Positions 25,089-36,516 are shown, counted from the stretch's first letter. The stretch is 64,000 nucleotides of DNA from Candidatus Binataceae bacterium (GCA_015478645.1 JADMIL010000004.1:41942-105941), one strand, 5' to 3'. Notes: generated by a model from the letters alone, not told the origin. Numbers and translations are program-made.

Positions 25089-26021
25089 TCATCGCGCGGC
25101 CCGCGTGCGTCCGGAGAGCGCCCGCGCCAGCCGCAGCGGCAGATAGGTCTTGGCGTAGCGCAGCAGATTCTTCATCCGCCACGGATCGAACTCCAGGGCG
25201 CGGCGAAACGCCTCGCGCGCCTCGCCACGATCGCCCCGGTCGAGCGCGCGCAGCCCAATATAGCCGAGCAGGCTGCGCGACGCGCGCCCGCGCGACTTCC
25301 TCAGATGATCCGCGCCGACGTGGTAGCGCTCGCGCAGGATCCGGTCGAAGGTTACAAACGCTTCGGGCTTGATCCAGCCAACCTTGAGCGGCCGCGGAAA
25401 GAGCGCAAAGCGCCATTTGACCAGCGGCTCCGGAATGTAGCAAAACGCGCCTTGCTCGCGCACCCGCAGCCAGAAAATCACGTCCTCGAAGCCGTACGAC
25501 CGGAACTCCTCGATAAATCCGCCGCACGCCGCATACGCCGCGCGCCGCATCACCACCGCGCTCGGCATGATCGGCCACAGCCGCGCAAGCATCTCCTCGA
25601 GCGTCGGCGCATGATCGGCGCCCGCGCCCACCAATGCCGAGCCCAGGTCGCCGCCCTCGCTGTCGATCACCGCGCAGTTGCAGTAGGCGAGCACGCAGGC
25701 CGGATCGCGGTCGAGGGCCGCGACCGCGCGCGCAACCATCGTCGGCATCCAGATATCGTCACAGTCGAGGAACGCGAGATATTCACCGGTGGCCGCGGAG
25801 GCACCGCTGTTGCGCGCCGCCGCGATTCCGCCGTTGGGCCGTTCGATGATCCGGATCCGCCCGTTGTAGCGGCGCAGCACCGCGGCCGTCGCATCGGTCG
25901 AGCCGTCGTCGACCACGATCACTTCGAGCGCGGCAAAGCTCTGCGCGAGCGCGCTGTCGATCGCCGCGGCCACCGTCGCCGCGCCGTTGTACACCGGGAT
26001 TATCGCCGAGACGCGCGCCAT
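25089..26021 (-). CDS. GT2-family glycosyltransferase
   Basis: A 310-aa family-2 glycosyltransferase. The nucleotide-binding start ARVSAIIPVYNGAATVAAAI and the EVIVVDDGSTDATAAVLRRY strand are canonical, followed by NGGIAAARNSGASAATGEYL and the DxD-type FLDCDDIW metal site. The rest includes FEDVIFWLRVREQGAFCYIP and a helical C-terminus ending LARALSGRTRAAR. The start at 26021 is the only sensible ATG because upstream codons are Arg/Gly-rich junk. It lies between sulfotransferase copies 3 and 2 on the same strand with short gaps, so it probably builds the glycan that they modify. A close paralogue lies at 45679. Confidence 0.9.
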   Translation of the reverse strand: MARVSAIIPVYNGAATVAAAIDSALAQSFAALEVIVVDDGSTDATAAVLRRYNGRIRIIERPNGGIAAARNSGASAATGEYLAFLDCDDIWMPTMVARAVAALDRDPACVLAYCNCAVIDSEGGDLGSALVGAGADHAPTLEEMLARLWPIMPSAVVMRRAAYAACGGFIEEFRSYGFEDVIFWLRVREQGAFCYIPEPLVKWRFALFPRPLKVGWIKPEAFVTFDRILRERYHVGADHLRKSRGRASRSLLGYIGLRALDRGDRGEAREAFRRALEFDPWRMKNLLRYAKTYLPLRLARALSGRTRAAR

Positions 26022-26056
26022 CGAACCGAGCTTACCGCAATGCGCCGCGGACTGCT

Positions 26057-26932
26057 TCAGCCGCGCGCGCCGGCCGGCGGCGGCGGCGCGGATGGTTCCA
26101 CAGCGCCGCGCGGCCGCGTCCACGCCGAGAGGTCGCGGCCAATCAGCGCCGCCAGCGCCTCGACCTCGGGGCGAAAGCGCTCGCGCAGGCGCGCCTCGAC
26201 GGCCGGATCGAGCGCCGTGAATTCGGCGCCGCCCTCGAAGCAATAGCGCCACACGCCGGCGCGGCCGAGCAGGTTCATCGCCCGATAGGCCTCGCGCGCC
26301 TTGAGCCAGTCGCGCAGCTTGCGCGCCCGCCGTGCGAGGCGTTGATTGCGGGGCGGCGCCCTGAAGGTGTTGACCCGCCGATCGCCGACCGGCGAATCCG
26401 CGAGCGGGAACGGCGCGATGCCGATAAAGCGGCATACGCGGTCGAGATAGCCCTGCGCGTCGGCCTCGAGGTCGTCATGGATCAGCACGAGCACGTTGTC
26501 GCGCCCGAACGTGTCGAACCAGGCCTTGAGCCCGCCGTCGTTGTTGGCCGGATTTTTCATCACCCACGTTTCGAAGTCGTCGCGGGTCCACGCATTGCGC
26601 AAGGCGAGCTTGTAGAACGAGTAGCGCCTTTCGACCGGATCGCGAAATGTGCAGATGATGCGGCAGTGCGGCAGATGCAGCGCGATGCGCTCGCGGGCGA
26701 TCGCCGAATAGTAACTCGGACAGATCTCGCCGGCCGGCCGCGCCGGATCGCATTCGCTGAAATAGCCCTTGTACCATTCGATGCCGCGCGCGTAGTTCTC
26801 AACGAAAAAGTCCACTTCCTTGATCTCGCGCGGCAGGCCCACGTGCCCGCGCAGCACCGCGTCGAGCCATGAGGTCGCCGCGCGCGGCGGCCCCACGCCG
26901 AGAAAATCCGGCAGCCGGCCGCCGGCCGTCAT
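26057..26932 (-). CDS. PAPS-dependent sulfotransferase, copy 3
   Basis: A 291-aa member of the same sulfotransferase group. The 5'-PSB loop is GVGPPRAATSWLDAVL, with Ala-Ala-Thr-Ser in place of the usual Thr-Gly-Thr-Thr. The 3'-PB motif is RDPVERRYSFYKLA. Also shared are GHVGLPREIKEVDFFVENYA and the HDDLEADAQGYLDRVCRFIG segment. Start 26932 overlaps the Rieske gene stop (ATGA at 26929-26932), so translation is coupled. The C-terminus has a Pro-rich tail. It lies directly upstream of the GT2 gene in the same operon. Three copies within 4 kb imply duplication with divergent acceptor choice. Confidence 0.87.
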   Translation of the reverse strand: MTAGGRLPDFLGVGPPRAATSWLDAVLRGHVGLPREIKEVDFFVENYARGIEWYKGYFSECDPARPAGEICPSYYSAIARERIALHLPHCRIICTFRDPVERRYSFYKLALRNAWTRDDFETWVMKNPANNDGGLKAWFDTFGRDNVLVLIHDDLEADAQGYLDRVCRFIGIAPFPLADSPVGDRRVNTFRAPPRNQRLARRARKLRDWLKAREAYRAMNLLGRAGVWRYCFEGGAEFTALDPAVEARLRERFRPEVEALAALIGRDLSAWTRPRGAVEPSAPPPPAGARG

Positions 26933-27240
26933 ACTTCCACCAGCACGTCGTCGCCCTCGAGCCGCACGGCAAAGCAGCTCACACGCATCGCCGGATCGTC
27001 GACGTTCGCGCCGGTGGTGAAGTCGAACTCCCATCCGTGCCACGGACAGATCACGCGCGTGCCATAGACTTCGCCCGCGCCGAGCGGACCGCCCAGATGG
27101 CGGCAGGAGTTGTCGATCGCATGGAAGCTGCCGCCCGCGTTGAAGATCGCGATAGTGCGGCCGCCCGCCTCGACCACCTTGGCGCCGCCCTCGGGAATCT
27201 CGCCGCGCCGCGCCGCCTTGACGAAACCGGCCATGGCCAA
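26929..27240 (-). CDS. Small Rieske [2Fe-2S] ferredoxin
   Basis: A 103-aa stand-alone Rieske protein of the non-haem dioxygenase ferredoxin type. It has the cluster motif C46-x-H48 (NSCRHLGGPLGAG) and C65-x2-H68 (VICPWHGWEFDF), spaced as expected, with the usual flanking beta strands (RTIAIFNAGGSFHAID). It carries electrons to an oxygenase or similar partner. No oxygenase lies next to it here. Instead it is coupled by a 4-base ATGA overlap to a sulfotransferase, an uncommon pairing. It lies 28 bases after argJ on the same strand. Met 1 or Met 3 could start it. Confidence 0.85.
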   Translation of the reverse strand: MAMAGFVKAARRGEIPEGGAKVVEAGGRTIAIFNAGGSFHAIDNSCRHLGGPLGAGEVYGTRVICPWHGWEFDFTTGANVDDPAMRVSCFAVRLEGDDVLVEV

Positions 27241-27268
27241 TACTCACTCGGCGCGTCCGGGCGCCGGA

Positions 27269-28465
27269 TCAGGTCGTGTACTCGGCGTTGATCTTGACGT
27301 AATCGAAACTTAGATCGCAGGTCATGATCGACGCCGCGCCCTTGCCCTGCTTCAGATCGATCAGCAGTCCGAACTCGCGTTTCTTCATCTGCGCAGCGGC
27401 GCGCTCGAGCGCGCCGACCCGCAGCGCGCCACGGCTGGCCAGCTTGATCCCGCCGAGGCTGACTTCGAGCCGCTCGAGATCGAGCGCGACGCCGGCCTTG
27501 CCCGCTGCCATCAGGATGCGCCCGAAGTTCGGGTCGCAGCCGAAAAACGCGGTCTTGACCAGCGGCGAATTGGCAATCTGCCGCGCCACCCGATCGGCCT
27601 CGGCCGCCGTCCGCGCGCCGCGCACCTCGACCGTCACCAGCTTGGTCGCGCCCTCGCCGTCGCGCACCAGTTCGCGCGCCAGCGCGTCCGCCACCGCGGC
27701 CACCGCCGCCTCGAAAGCGCCGACCTCGCGCCCCCTAAGCGGTCGGTTGCCGGCCGCTCCTGAAGCCATCAGCAGCAGCGTGTCGTTGGTCGACATGTCG
27801 CCGTCGATGGTGATTGCATTGAAGCTCGCCGGCAGCGCCCGCGCCAGCGTATGCCGCAACATCGGCGCGGCGCACGCGGCGTCGGTCACGATAAAGGCGA
27901 GCATCGTCGCCATCTTGGGCTCGATCATTCCGGCGCCCTTGGCGCAACCCGCGATCGTCACCTCGGCGCCGCCCAGCTCGAGCACCATCGACGCGGTCTT
28001 CGGACGCGTATCGGTGGTCATGATCGCGCGCGCGAAATCGCCCAGCCGGTCGGGTCCGAGCATCGCGACCGCCTCACGGATTCCGGAGCGATATCGCGCC
28101 AGGTTGTAGGCCCGGCCGATCACCCCGGTCGAGCACGGCGCGATCAGCTCGGGCGCGCATTTGAGCGCCCCGGCCAGGGCCTTCGCCGAGTCGTGCGCGA
28201 GCTTCAGGCCAGCGTTGCCGGTGAAGCAGTTGGCCGAACCCGAGTTGGCCGCGATCGCCTGCAGCCGGCCGCGCCGCACATGCTGGTGCGCAACGATTAC
28301 CGGTGCCGCCTTAACCAGATTGGTGGTGAACACGCCGGCCGCCGCCACCGGCCAGTCCGCCGCGATTACGCCGAGATCCAGACGTCCCGGCTCGTTTCTT
28401 AGCCCCGCGCTCACGCCGGCAAAGCGAAAGCCGCGCACCGGCGCGGGTTCGAGTCGTACCTTCAT
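27269..28465 (-). CDS. argJ: Bifunctional ornithine acetyltransferase / N-acetylglutamate synthase
   Basis: A 398-aa ArgJ, which recycles the acetyl group from N-acetylornithine to glutamate in arginine synthesis. The self-cleavage site is intact: KGAGMIEPKMATMLAF with the nucleophile T187 after Ala. Other hallmarks are GVFTTNLVKAAPV, ANSGSANCFTG, APCSTGVIG, MTTDTRPK, FNAITIDGDMSTNDTLLLMA and FFGCDPNFGRILMA. The start at 28465 has GGAGCTG just upstream and gives the typical N-terminus. It lies between secA and the Rieske/sulfotransferase genes on the same strand. Confidence 0.96.
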   Translation of the reverse strand: MKVRLEPAPVRGFRFAGVSAGLRNEPGRLDLGVIAADWPVAAAGVFTTNLVKAAPVIVAHQHVRRGRLQAIAANSGSANCFTGNAGLKLAHDSAKALAGALKCAPELIAPCSTGVIGRAYNLARYRSGIREAVAMLGPDRLGDFARAIMTTDTRPKTASMVLELGGAEVTIAGCAKGAGMIEPKMATMLAFIVTDAACAAPMLRHTLARALPASFNAITIDGDMSTNDTLLLMASGAAGNRPLRGREVGAFEAAVAAVADALARELVRDGEGATKLVTVEVRGARTAAEADRVARQIANSPLVKTAFFGCDPNFGRILMAAGKAGVALDLERLEVSLGGIKLASRGALRVGALERAAAQMKKREFGLLIDLKQGKGAASIMTCDLSFDYVKINAEYTT

Positions 28466-28588
28466 CAGCTCCTCCAGGCGCCGATTTAACACGGCACCCG
28501 AACCACCTCGCAAGTACCCCGCGGCGCGCCGGGCGACGCCCGCATCCGCCGCGCCGCGTTACCGCGCGCCCGCCTTCCCGCGCGAGGC

Positions 28589-31267
<2,679 letters not shown>

Positions 31268-31415
31268 ATGGTCCGCGTAAGCTTTAGCTTGAGTTGTCCG
31301 AATCAGCTCAAATGAAAGTAGCGCCGCTGGTCAGTCGCGGGCAAATTTTCATCAATTGTAGCCTACCGCCCGGCATATTTCAGCGTGCTCCGCCGCGGCT
31401 CGCAACGCTCGATCT

Positions 31416-32309
31416 TCACCGCTCGATCCTCACCGCCGACTCGACCCGCGGGCCGATAAACCGCCGCCCCACCCGCACAAACCGCTCCGGCGTCTCGGTG
31501 ACGAAAAAACTCTGCGCGCCCCGCCCGCCGCCGCGCCGCCCGAGCTTCAGCGCGGCCAGCCGCGCGCTCACCGCCGCCGCCGTCGCCGTCGCCGAATCGA
31601 CGATCTTCACCCGCGGCCCCAGCACCCGCTCGAACAGCCCCGTCAGCAGCGGGTAATGCGTGCAGCCGAGCAGCAGCGTGTCGATCCCGCTCGCCTTCAG
31701 GCTCTCCAGGTAATAGGCCACCGCGCGCTCGGCGATCTCGTTGTCGACAAAGCCCTCCTCGACCAGCGGCACCAGCAGCGGACAGGCGCGCGTGTAAATC
31801 TCGGCCCGTGGCCGCAGCCGCTGGATCGCGCGCGTGTAGGCGCCCGACGCGATCGTCGCCTCGGTGCCGATCACGCCAATTTTGCCCGAGCGCGACGCCT
31901 TGACCGCCGCCCCCGCGCCCGGCTCGATCACCCCGGCCACCGGCACCATCGTATGGCGTTCGATTTCGTCCAGCGCCACCGCGCTCGAGGTGTTGCACGC
32001 CACCACCAGCAGCTTGACCCCCTTGGCCAGCAGGAACTCGGTGTTCTCGCGCGAGTAGCGCACGATTATCTCGTTCGACTTGGTGCCATAGGGCAGGCGC
32101 GCCGTGTCGCCCAGGTAGATAAAATCCTCGCCCGGCAGAATCGCGACCAGCGCCTTGAGCACCGTGAGCCCGCCGATACCGGAATCGAACACGCCGATCG
32201 GCCGGGCGCGGGCGTCGGTCGCGCGCGCCGGCGCCGCCCGCGCGCGCGTCCCGCGTCCGTTCGCCCCGCCTTTGCCGCGGACGTCTGGCGCGCCGCTTCG
32301 CCCCGCCAT
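31416..32309 (-). CDS. murI: Glutamate racemase
   Basis: A 297-aa MurI, which makes D-glutamate for peptidoglycan. The motifs are IGVFDSGIGGLTVLKAL, the first catalytic Cys in VVACNTSSAVALDEIE, GVIEPGAGAA, IGVIGTEATIASGAY and the second Cys in LLLGCTHYPLL. The first 35 residues are an Arg/Ala/Gly-rich extension beyond the usual start. The GGGAGCTGAGCG site before ATG 32309 supports this start. It begins 3 bases after the stop of the SPL-like gene, so the two are co-transcribed. That link between cell-wall supply and a radical SAM protein has no obvious meaning beyond operon position. Confidence 0.95.
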   Translation of the reverse strand: MAGRSGAPDVRGKGGANGRGTRARAAPARATDARARPIGVFDSGIGGLTVLKALVAILPGEDFIYLGDTARLPYGTKSNEIIVRYSRENTEFLLAKGVKLLVVACNTSSAVALDEIERHTMVPVAGVIEPGAGAAVKASRSGKIGVIGTEATIASGAYTRAIQRLRPRAEIYTRACPLLVPLVEEGFVDNEIAERAVAYYLESLKASGIDTLLLGCTHYPLLTGLFERVLGPRVKIVDSATATAAAVSARLAALKLGRRGGGRGAQSFFVTETPERFVRVGRRFIGPRVESAVRIER

Positions 32310-32312
32310 CGC

Positions 32313-33413
32313 TCAGCTCCCGGCCAGCCGCGCGCCCAGCGCATGCGGCGCCGGCGGCGCTGCGCCAAAGACCCGGCGATGCACGCTTGGGCTTTCCATG
32401 CACAAGTACGCCGCGAGGTTCGCATCCGCCAGCTTGATTCGTTCACGTAACTTTTCGTAGAGTCCCACGCGCAGCGGCGTAAACGCGCGCATCCGCCCGT
32501 CCGGCGCCATCACCTCTTCGCCCACCAGCATCGGATCGCGCGGAAAGCGCCGCCGCGCCGCGCCGCGCAGCCCCGGCGTCATCCGCAGCCCGCCCATGCT
32601 GATAAAGGCGATCCGCCCCGGATCGATCGCGTCGAACAGATCATCCAGCAGCGCCAGGTAATCGCGCGCCGCGCCCTCGTACGCGATGATCGGGTCCAGA
32701 TGAAACGCGACCTTGTAGCCCGCCTCCAGCACCCGGCACGCCGCCGCGATCCGCGCCACGGGCGGCGCCGTGCGATGCTCCGTCGTGGTGAAGACCCGCG
32801 CGGGCGAAAGCGTCCACGAAACCAGCGTGCGGCCGCGCGGATCGATCGCCAGCAGATTTTCGATCTCGTCGGTCTTGGTCTTGAATTCCAGCAGCAGCCC
32901 CTCGCGCCGCGCGAAATAATCGACCAGGTCGCGGCTGATTCCGGTCAGCCGGTCGAAGGCCAGCGAATCGGCCAGCTCGCCCGTGCCGACCCGGATCGCG
33001 CGCGCGGGCGCGTTGCGCCCGATTCGATCGAGCTCGCCGAACAGATCGGCGTAGTTGGCGTAAATCTGGAAGCCGGGATTGTCGGCCAGATATTCCTGCA
33101 AAAAACAGTAGCCGCAATCCATCGGGCAGTTCGAGGCGAGTGCCGCGATCAGATAGCCGCAGCAGGCGAATTCGCTCGACCCCGCCGGACACGCCATCAC
33201 GAACGGCGACCGCCGCCGCAGGATAATCATGCGCCGCTTGCCCGCGCCAAACGGGTCGGCCGCGCCCGCCGCGGGCCGCGCCGCCACGCGCCCGTCGGCC
33301 ACGTAGCGCACCGCCACGCCCGCCGGCAGGCCCGCGATCACCCGCGCGGCCAGCGCGCTCGAACGCTCGCCTTCCTCTATATAGAGCGCGTCAAGTTCAA
33401 ATCTCGTCGTCAT
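32313..33413 (-). CDS. Spore-photoproduct-lyase-family radical SAM protein
   Basis: A 366-aa radical SAM protein of the SPL family. The cluster motif is C96-x3-C100-x2-C103 (NCPMDCGYCFLQEYL). Upstream is the family's CPAGSSEFACCGYLIAALA. Later segments EFKTKTDEIENLL, VSWTLSPARVFTTTEHRTAP, KVAFHLDPIIAYEGA and RIAFISMGGLRMTP follow the same order as in spore photoproduct lyase and its non-sporulating homologues. SPL repairs a UV thymine dimer in spores. No sporulation gene is seen here, so this copy may repair DNA damage in vegetative cells or do something else. It overlaps the upstream unknown gene by 17 bases and abuts murI. Confidence 0.85.
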   Translation of the reverse strand: MTTRFELDALYIEEGERSSALAARVIAGLPAGVAVRYVADGRVAARPAAGAADPFGAGKRRMIILRRRSPFVMACPAGSSEFACCGYLIAALASNCPMDCGYCFLQEYLADNPGFQIYANYADLFGELDRIGRNAPARAIRVGTGELADSLAFDRLTGISRDLVDYFARREGLLLEFKTKTDEIENLLAIDPRGRTLVSWTLSPARVFTTTEHRTAPPVARIAAACRVLEAGYKVAFHLDPIIAYEGAARDYLALLDDLFDAIDPGRIAFISMGGLRMTPGLRGAARRRFPRDPMLVGEEVMAPDGRMRAFTPLRVGLYEKLRERIKLADANLAAYLCMESPSVHRRVFGAAPPAPHALGARLAGS

Positions 33414-33966
33414 CGCTATGCGCGCCGCCTACCATCTCGGCGATCTTGCCCAGTCCGGCGCGATGGCCCGCAATTGCTGCGATCAGCCGCTCGAGCTGCG
33501 CGCCGCCATGCGCCGAAATTTCGACCCTGACCTCATCAGAGCCCAGCTCGCGCGGCAAGACCACGCGGATTTCAGCCGGCAGGCCGAGCGCCGCCACCGC
33601 CGCCGCGATCCGCTCGGCTGCAACCTTGAGCCGCGGAAAGCGCATCGCGCGCAGCGCCTCGAGCAGCTCCCGCGCGCGGCCCGGCGCCGATCCGATCCCG
33701 TCAAGTATCCGCCGAATCTCGCCTCCGGCAAGGATCGTCGCGGGCGGCACGCCCGCACGCACCGCAAGCTCCTCGATCAGATCGAACGCCGCGGCGAACT
33801 GTCCCGTGCGCAGACGCAGCGCACTCGCGACGTTATACAGGGCGGCGCGATCGCCCTCGCCCAGCGCATGCCAGCGCGCGCGATAGGCCTCCGGCAGCCG
33901 CCGCTCCGCCGCCCAGGCATCGATCGCGGCGTCGATCGCCGCCGCCTCCGTTCGCTCCGCATTCAT
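33397..33966 (-). CDS. Unknown helical protein coupled to the SPL-like gene
   Basis: A 189-aa Ala-rich helical protein with no recognised domain. It begins MNAERTEAAAIDAAIDAWAA; an earlier ATG at 33981 adds five residues. Segments such as PEAYRARWHALGEGDRAALY, FDLIEELAVRAGVPPATILA and LGLPAEIRVVLPRELGSDEV suggest two helical parts joined by a short beta region. It ends in an acidic tail (SDDDEI). There is no signal peptide. It overlaps the start of the SPL-like gene by 17 bases, so they are likely translated together and may cooperate. I cannot name a function. Confidence 0.6.
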   Translation of the reverse strand: MNAERTEAAAIDAAIDAWAAERRLPEAYRARWHALGEGDRAALYNVASALRLRTGQFAAAFDLIEELAVRAGVPPATILAGGEIRRILDGIGSAPGRARELLEALRAMRFPRLKVAAERIAAAVAALGLPAEIRVVLPRELGSDEVRVEISAHGGAQLERLIAAIAGHRAGLGKIAEMVGGAHSDDDEI

Positions 33967-33981
33967 TGCTTTGCTCCGCAT

Positions 33982-34953
33982 TCATCGCGCGCCACTCACG
34001 CCGCCATCGCGGCGAATTTGCGCGCGCATCGCCGCGGCCGCCGCGATTGCGCTCGGCTGCGCGCCGTCCGCGCGCCACGCGCTGTCCGCCTCGGCGGCAA
34101 AGCCCAATATCAGTTGCGCAGCCTCGCCGCGCCCGCGCCGCATCAGACCCTGCGCGTAGATCCCGCACTTCTCGGCAATCACATCGCAGACCGCATCGCG
34201 CCGCATCGGATTCAGATCGTGCCCGCCCAGCAGTTTGAGCAAAGCCAGGATACGAAACCGATCGATCGCCGGGACCGTCGCCGAGAGTTGTCCGCGATGC
34301 CCCGCGTGGCGCGTCGCGTGATACTCGGCGAGGTAGCCGATCTCGTGGCGCACGAGGATGCGCAGCCACAGGTCGTAGTCCTCGGCCGCCGTCAGATCCT
34401 CGTCGAAGCCACCGGCCTCGCGCAGCGTCGCGTTACGGATCATCACGGTCGACGGCGTCACCAGGCAGGTGCGCAGCGCGTCGATAAAGATATCGCCCGC
34501 GCGCTTGCGATGCCGCGCCGGCGGATTCACGCGTACGCCATCCCTCACCCACCATTCGTCGGTCTGCGCGATTGCGTACTCCGGATGCGCGCGCATGTAC
34601 GCGAGCTGGCGTGCCAGCTTGTCCGGCCCCCAGCAATCGTCGGAATCCAGCAACGCGATCAGCGGCGCCGCCGCCAGCGCGATACCGCAATTGCGCGCCG
34701 CCGCCACGCCGCGATTTTCCGTGCGCGCGATCCGCATCGTCAAACGCTCGCCCAGCGCGCGATTGACCGTCGCCGCCGTCCGCTCGAGTTCACGCCAGGT
34801 GCCGTCGGCCGAGCCGTCGTCGATCACGATCAGCTCAAACGAAAATTCGCCGTCCGCCACGCGCTGCGCGATCACCGACGCGATCGCCGCGCCGACCATC
34901 GCCGCCCGGTTGCAGGTCGGAATAATCACGCTGACGGCCGGCCGCATGCGCAT
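33982..34953 (-). CDS. GT2-family glycosyltransferase
   Basis: A 323-aa family-2 glycosyltransferase. The N-terminus MRMRPAVSVIIPTCNRAAMV is followed by FELIVIDDGSADGTWRELER and NRGVAAARNCGIALAAAPLI with the DSDDCWGP metal site. The middle part (DEWWVRDGVRVNPPARHRK; GFDEDLTAAEDYDLWLRILV) is typical of cell-surface glycan transferases. Start 34953 lies 10 bases past the engB stop, giving a compact operon. The acceptor is unknown. It is more distant from the two other GT2s in the window than they are from each other. Confidence 0.88.
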   Translation of the reverse strand: MRMRPAVSVIIPTCNRAAMVGAAIASVIAQRVADGEFSFELIVIDDGSADGTWRELERTAATVNRALGERLTMRIARTENRGVAAARNCGIALAAAPLIALLDSDDCWGPDKLARQLAYMRAHPEYAIAQTDEWWVRDGVRVNPPARHRKRAGDIFIDALRTCLVTPSTVMIRNATLREAGGFDEDLTAAEDYDLWLRILVRHEIGYLAEYHATRHAGHRGQLSATVPAIDRFRILALLKLLGGHDLNPMRRDAVCDVIAEKCGIYAQGLMRRGRGEAAQLILGFAAEADSAWRADGAQPSAIAAAAAMRAQIRRDGGVSGAR

Positions 34954-34963
34954 CGCGCGCACT

Positions 34964-35575
34964 CTACTCCGCTCCGAACGCGCGTAGCCGCCGTGCACCG
35001 CCACCGTCCCTCGCGCAGGCTAATATGCGCCCGCGCAACTGGTCGAGCCCGGCGCCGTCGAGCACCGAGCACATGATCGGATCGTCGCTCAGCGCGGCAA
35101 ATCGTTTGCGCGCCTCGACCCGTCCCGCATTGCGGATTTTGTCGAATTTGGTCGCCACCGCGATAATCTCGCAGCCGCGCGCACGCACCATCGCCGCCAG
35201 CTCCAGCTCCTCGCGCTCCGGTCCGCGCCGCGCGTCGGCCAGCATCACCAGCGCACCCAGGTGCTCGCGATACTCCAGGTACTCGCGCAGCATCGCGGCG
35301 ATCTTCACCGCGTCCGTGCGCGCCATTTTGGCGTAGCCGAAGCCCGGCAGATCGACCAGCGCGAGGTTCGTTCCCACCGCGAAGAAGTTCACGCAGCGCG
35401 TGCGCCCCGGCGTTTTGCTGGTCCGCGCGAGACCCTTGGCGCCCGCCAGCGCGTTGAGCAGCGAACTCTTGCCGACGTTCGAGCGCCCGGCCAGCGCGAC
35501 TTCGACGCGCGACCACTTTGGCGCGTCGCTCAACGCAAACGCCGAGCTGATAAATTGCGCCTCGAGTCGCATCAC
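34964..35575 (-). CDS. engB: Ribosome biogenesis GTPase EngB/YsxC
   Basis: A 203-aa EngB-type GTPase needed for late assembly of the large ribosomal subunit. G1 is GRSNVGKSSLLNAL (about 30-43), G2 region ARTSKTPGRTRCVNFF, G3 VDLPGFGYAKM and G4 ATKFDKI. The order and spacing match the family and its usual 195-210 aa size. Met 1 or Met 2 may start it. It heads a - strand group leading to the GT2, unknown, SPL-like and murI genes. Confidence 0.94.
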   Translation of the reverse strand: MMRLEAQFISSAFALSDAPKWSRVEVALAGRSNVGKSSLLNALAGAKGLARTSKTPGRTRCVNFFAVGTNLALVDLPGFGYAKMARTDAVKIAAMLREYLEYREHLGALVMLADARRGPEREELELAAMVRARGCEIIAVATKFDKIRNAGRVEARKRFAALSDDPIMCSVLDGAGLDQLRGRILACARDGGGARRLRAFGAE

Positions 35576-35684
35576 CGTGTTCTAGCATTACCGCGCCGCG
35601 CATGCCGACCCGCCATCAGCGCCGCGCGATTGGCGCGCGCCACCCGATCGCGACGCACCGGCAAACCGCCGCGCGCAAATTCGC

Positions 35685-36239
35685 TCAGCGCGCAAACGTG
35701 CCGATCAAGTCGCCGCGCGCCAGCACGTGTCCGGCCATTGCGCGTTTAAGCGTCGCCGCATCGACCCCGGGTTTCAGATCGAGCGTCGTATCGAGCGCAT
35801 ACAGCCGAAAGTTGTAGTGATGCGCCCGGCCGGGCGGCGGACATGGCCCATGGTAGCCAATCTCACCACGTTGATTCATGCCCTGCACACCACCGCCAGC
35901 GATCGTCGGTGCGATCGCCACGCCGGCCGGCAGCACCGTGCGCCTGGCGGGCAAATTATAGACCACCCAATGGATAAAGATTCCGCCCGGCGCGTCGGGA
36001 TCCTCGACGAGCAGAGCAAAGCTGGCGGTATCCGACGGCCCCTCTGTCCACGTTAGCCCAGGCGACTTGTTTTCGCCCGAGCAGGTGTATACAGCGGGTA
36101 TCGGCGCATTCGCATCAAAACCCGAGCTATGTATCAACAATGCGGGTGCCGCTGTCTCGGCCGGGCATAGCGACGCCACAACACCGATAAAGATAAAGAA
36201 AGACGCGAAAAGGACGCCACCGCTACGTAAGGTTTGCAT
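35685..36239 (-). CDS. Exported PEBP-family protein (YbhB/YbcL type)
   Basis: A 184-aa protein of the phosphatidylethanolamine-binding family. It begins with a signal peptide (MQTLRSGGVLFASFFIFIGV, cleavage near AET). The PEBP core follows: FDANAPIPAVYTCSGENKSP, then FALLVEDPDAPGGIFIHWVV and the ligand-site GYHGPCPPPGRAHHYNFRLY. Bacterial members bind small anions or act on an unknown ligand. The start at 36239 is favoured by AGGTGG upstream and the signal peptide. An upstream in-frame ATG at 36269 would spoil the signal. It sits alone, divergent from the HTH gene. Confidence 0.88.
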   Translation of the reverse strand: MQTLRSGGVLFASFFIFIGVVASLCPAETAAPALLIHSSGFDANAPIPAVYTCSGENKSPGLTWTEGPSDTASFALLVEDPDAPGGIFIHWVVYNLPARRTVLPAGVAIAPTIAGGGVQGMNQRGEIGYHGPCPPPGRAHHYNFRLYALDTTLDLKPGVDAATLKRAMAGHVLARGDLIGTFAR

Positions 36240-36516
36240 GTTTCCACCTATCGAGGTCTTGCTAAACAAAAAGTTTCCGCATTAAACGTAAAGGAGATAA
36301 GCGAAGTAGAACCGATAGAGTGCGACAACACCCAAAGAAGCATCGAACAAACTGTTGAAAGTGCGACATATCCCTCTTGACCCGCAATTATACTTTTCGA
36401 TACGCTTGGTGTTGTCAAAGCTGGCTTACTAAAGCAAGGTGCCTAGAGCGACCGAAGCAGCTCACAATCTTTGCCGACGGGGAATGCGACGGGTCGGCAC
36501 GCACTGGAGAAAGAAC
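36240..36516. promoter_or_regulatory. Divergent intergenic region upstream of the HTH gene
   Basis: An AT-rich gap in a GC-rich window between the PEBP gene (-) and the excisionase-type HTH gene (+). A possible sigma-70 promoter for the HTH gene reads TTGACC (36377-36382), an 18-base spacer and TACGCT (36401-36406). It is weak but in a sensible place. A GGAGA ribosome site at about 36504-36508 marks the GTG start at 36517. Confidence 0.35.
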
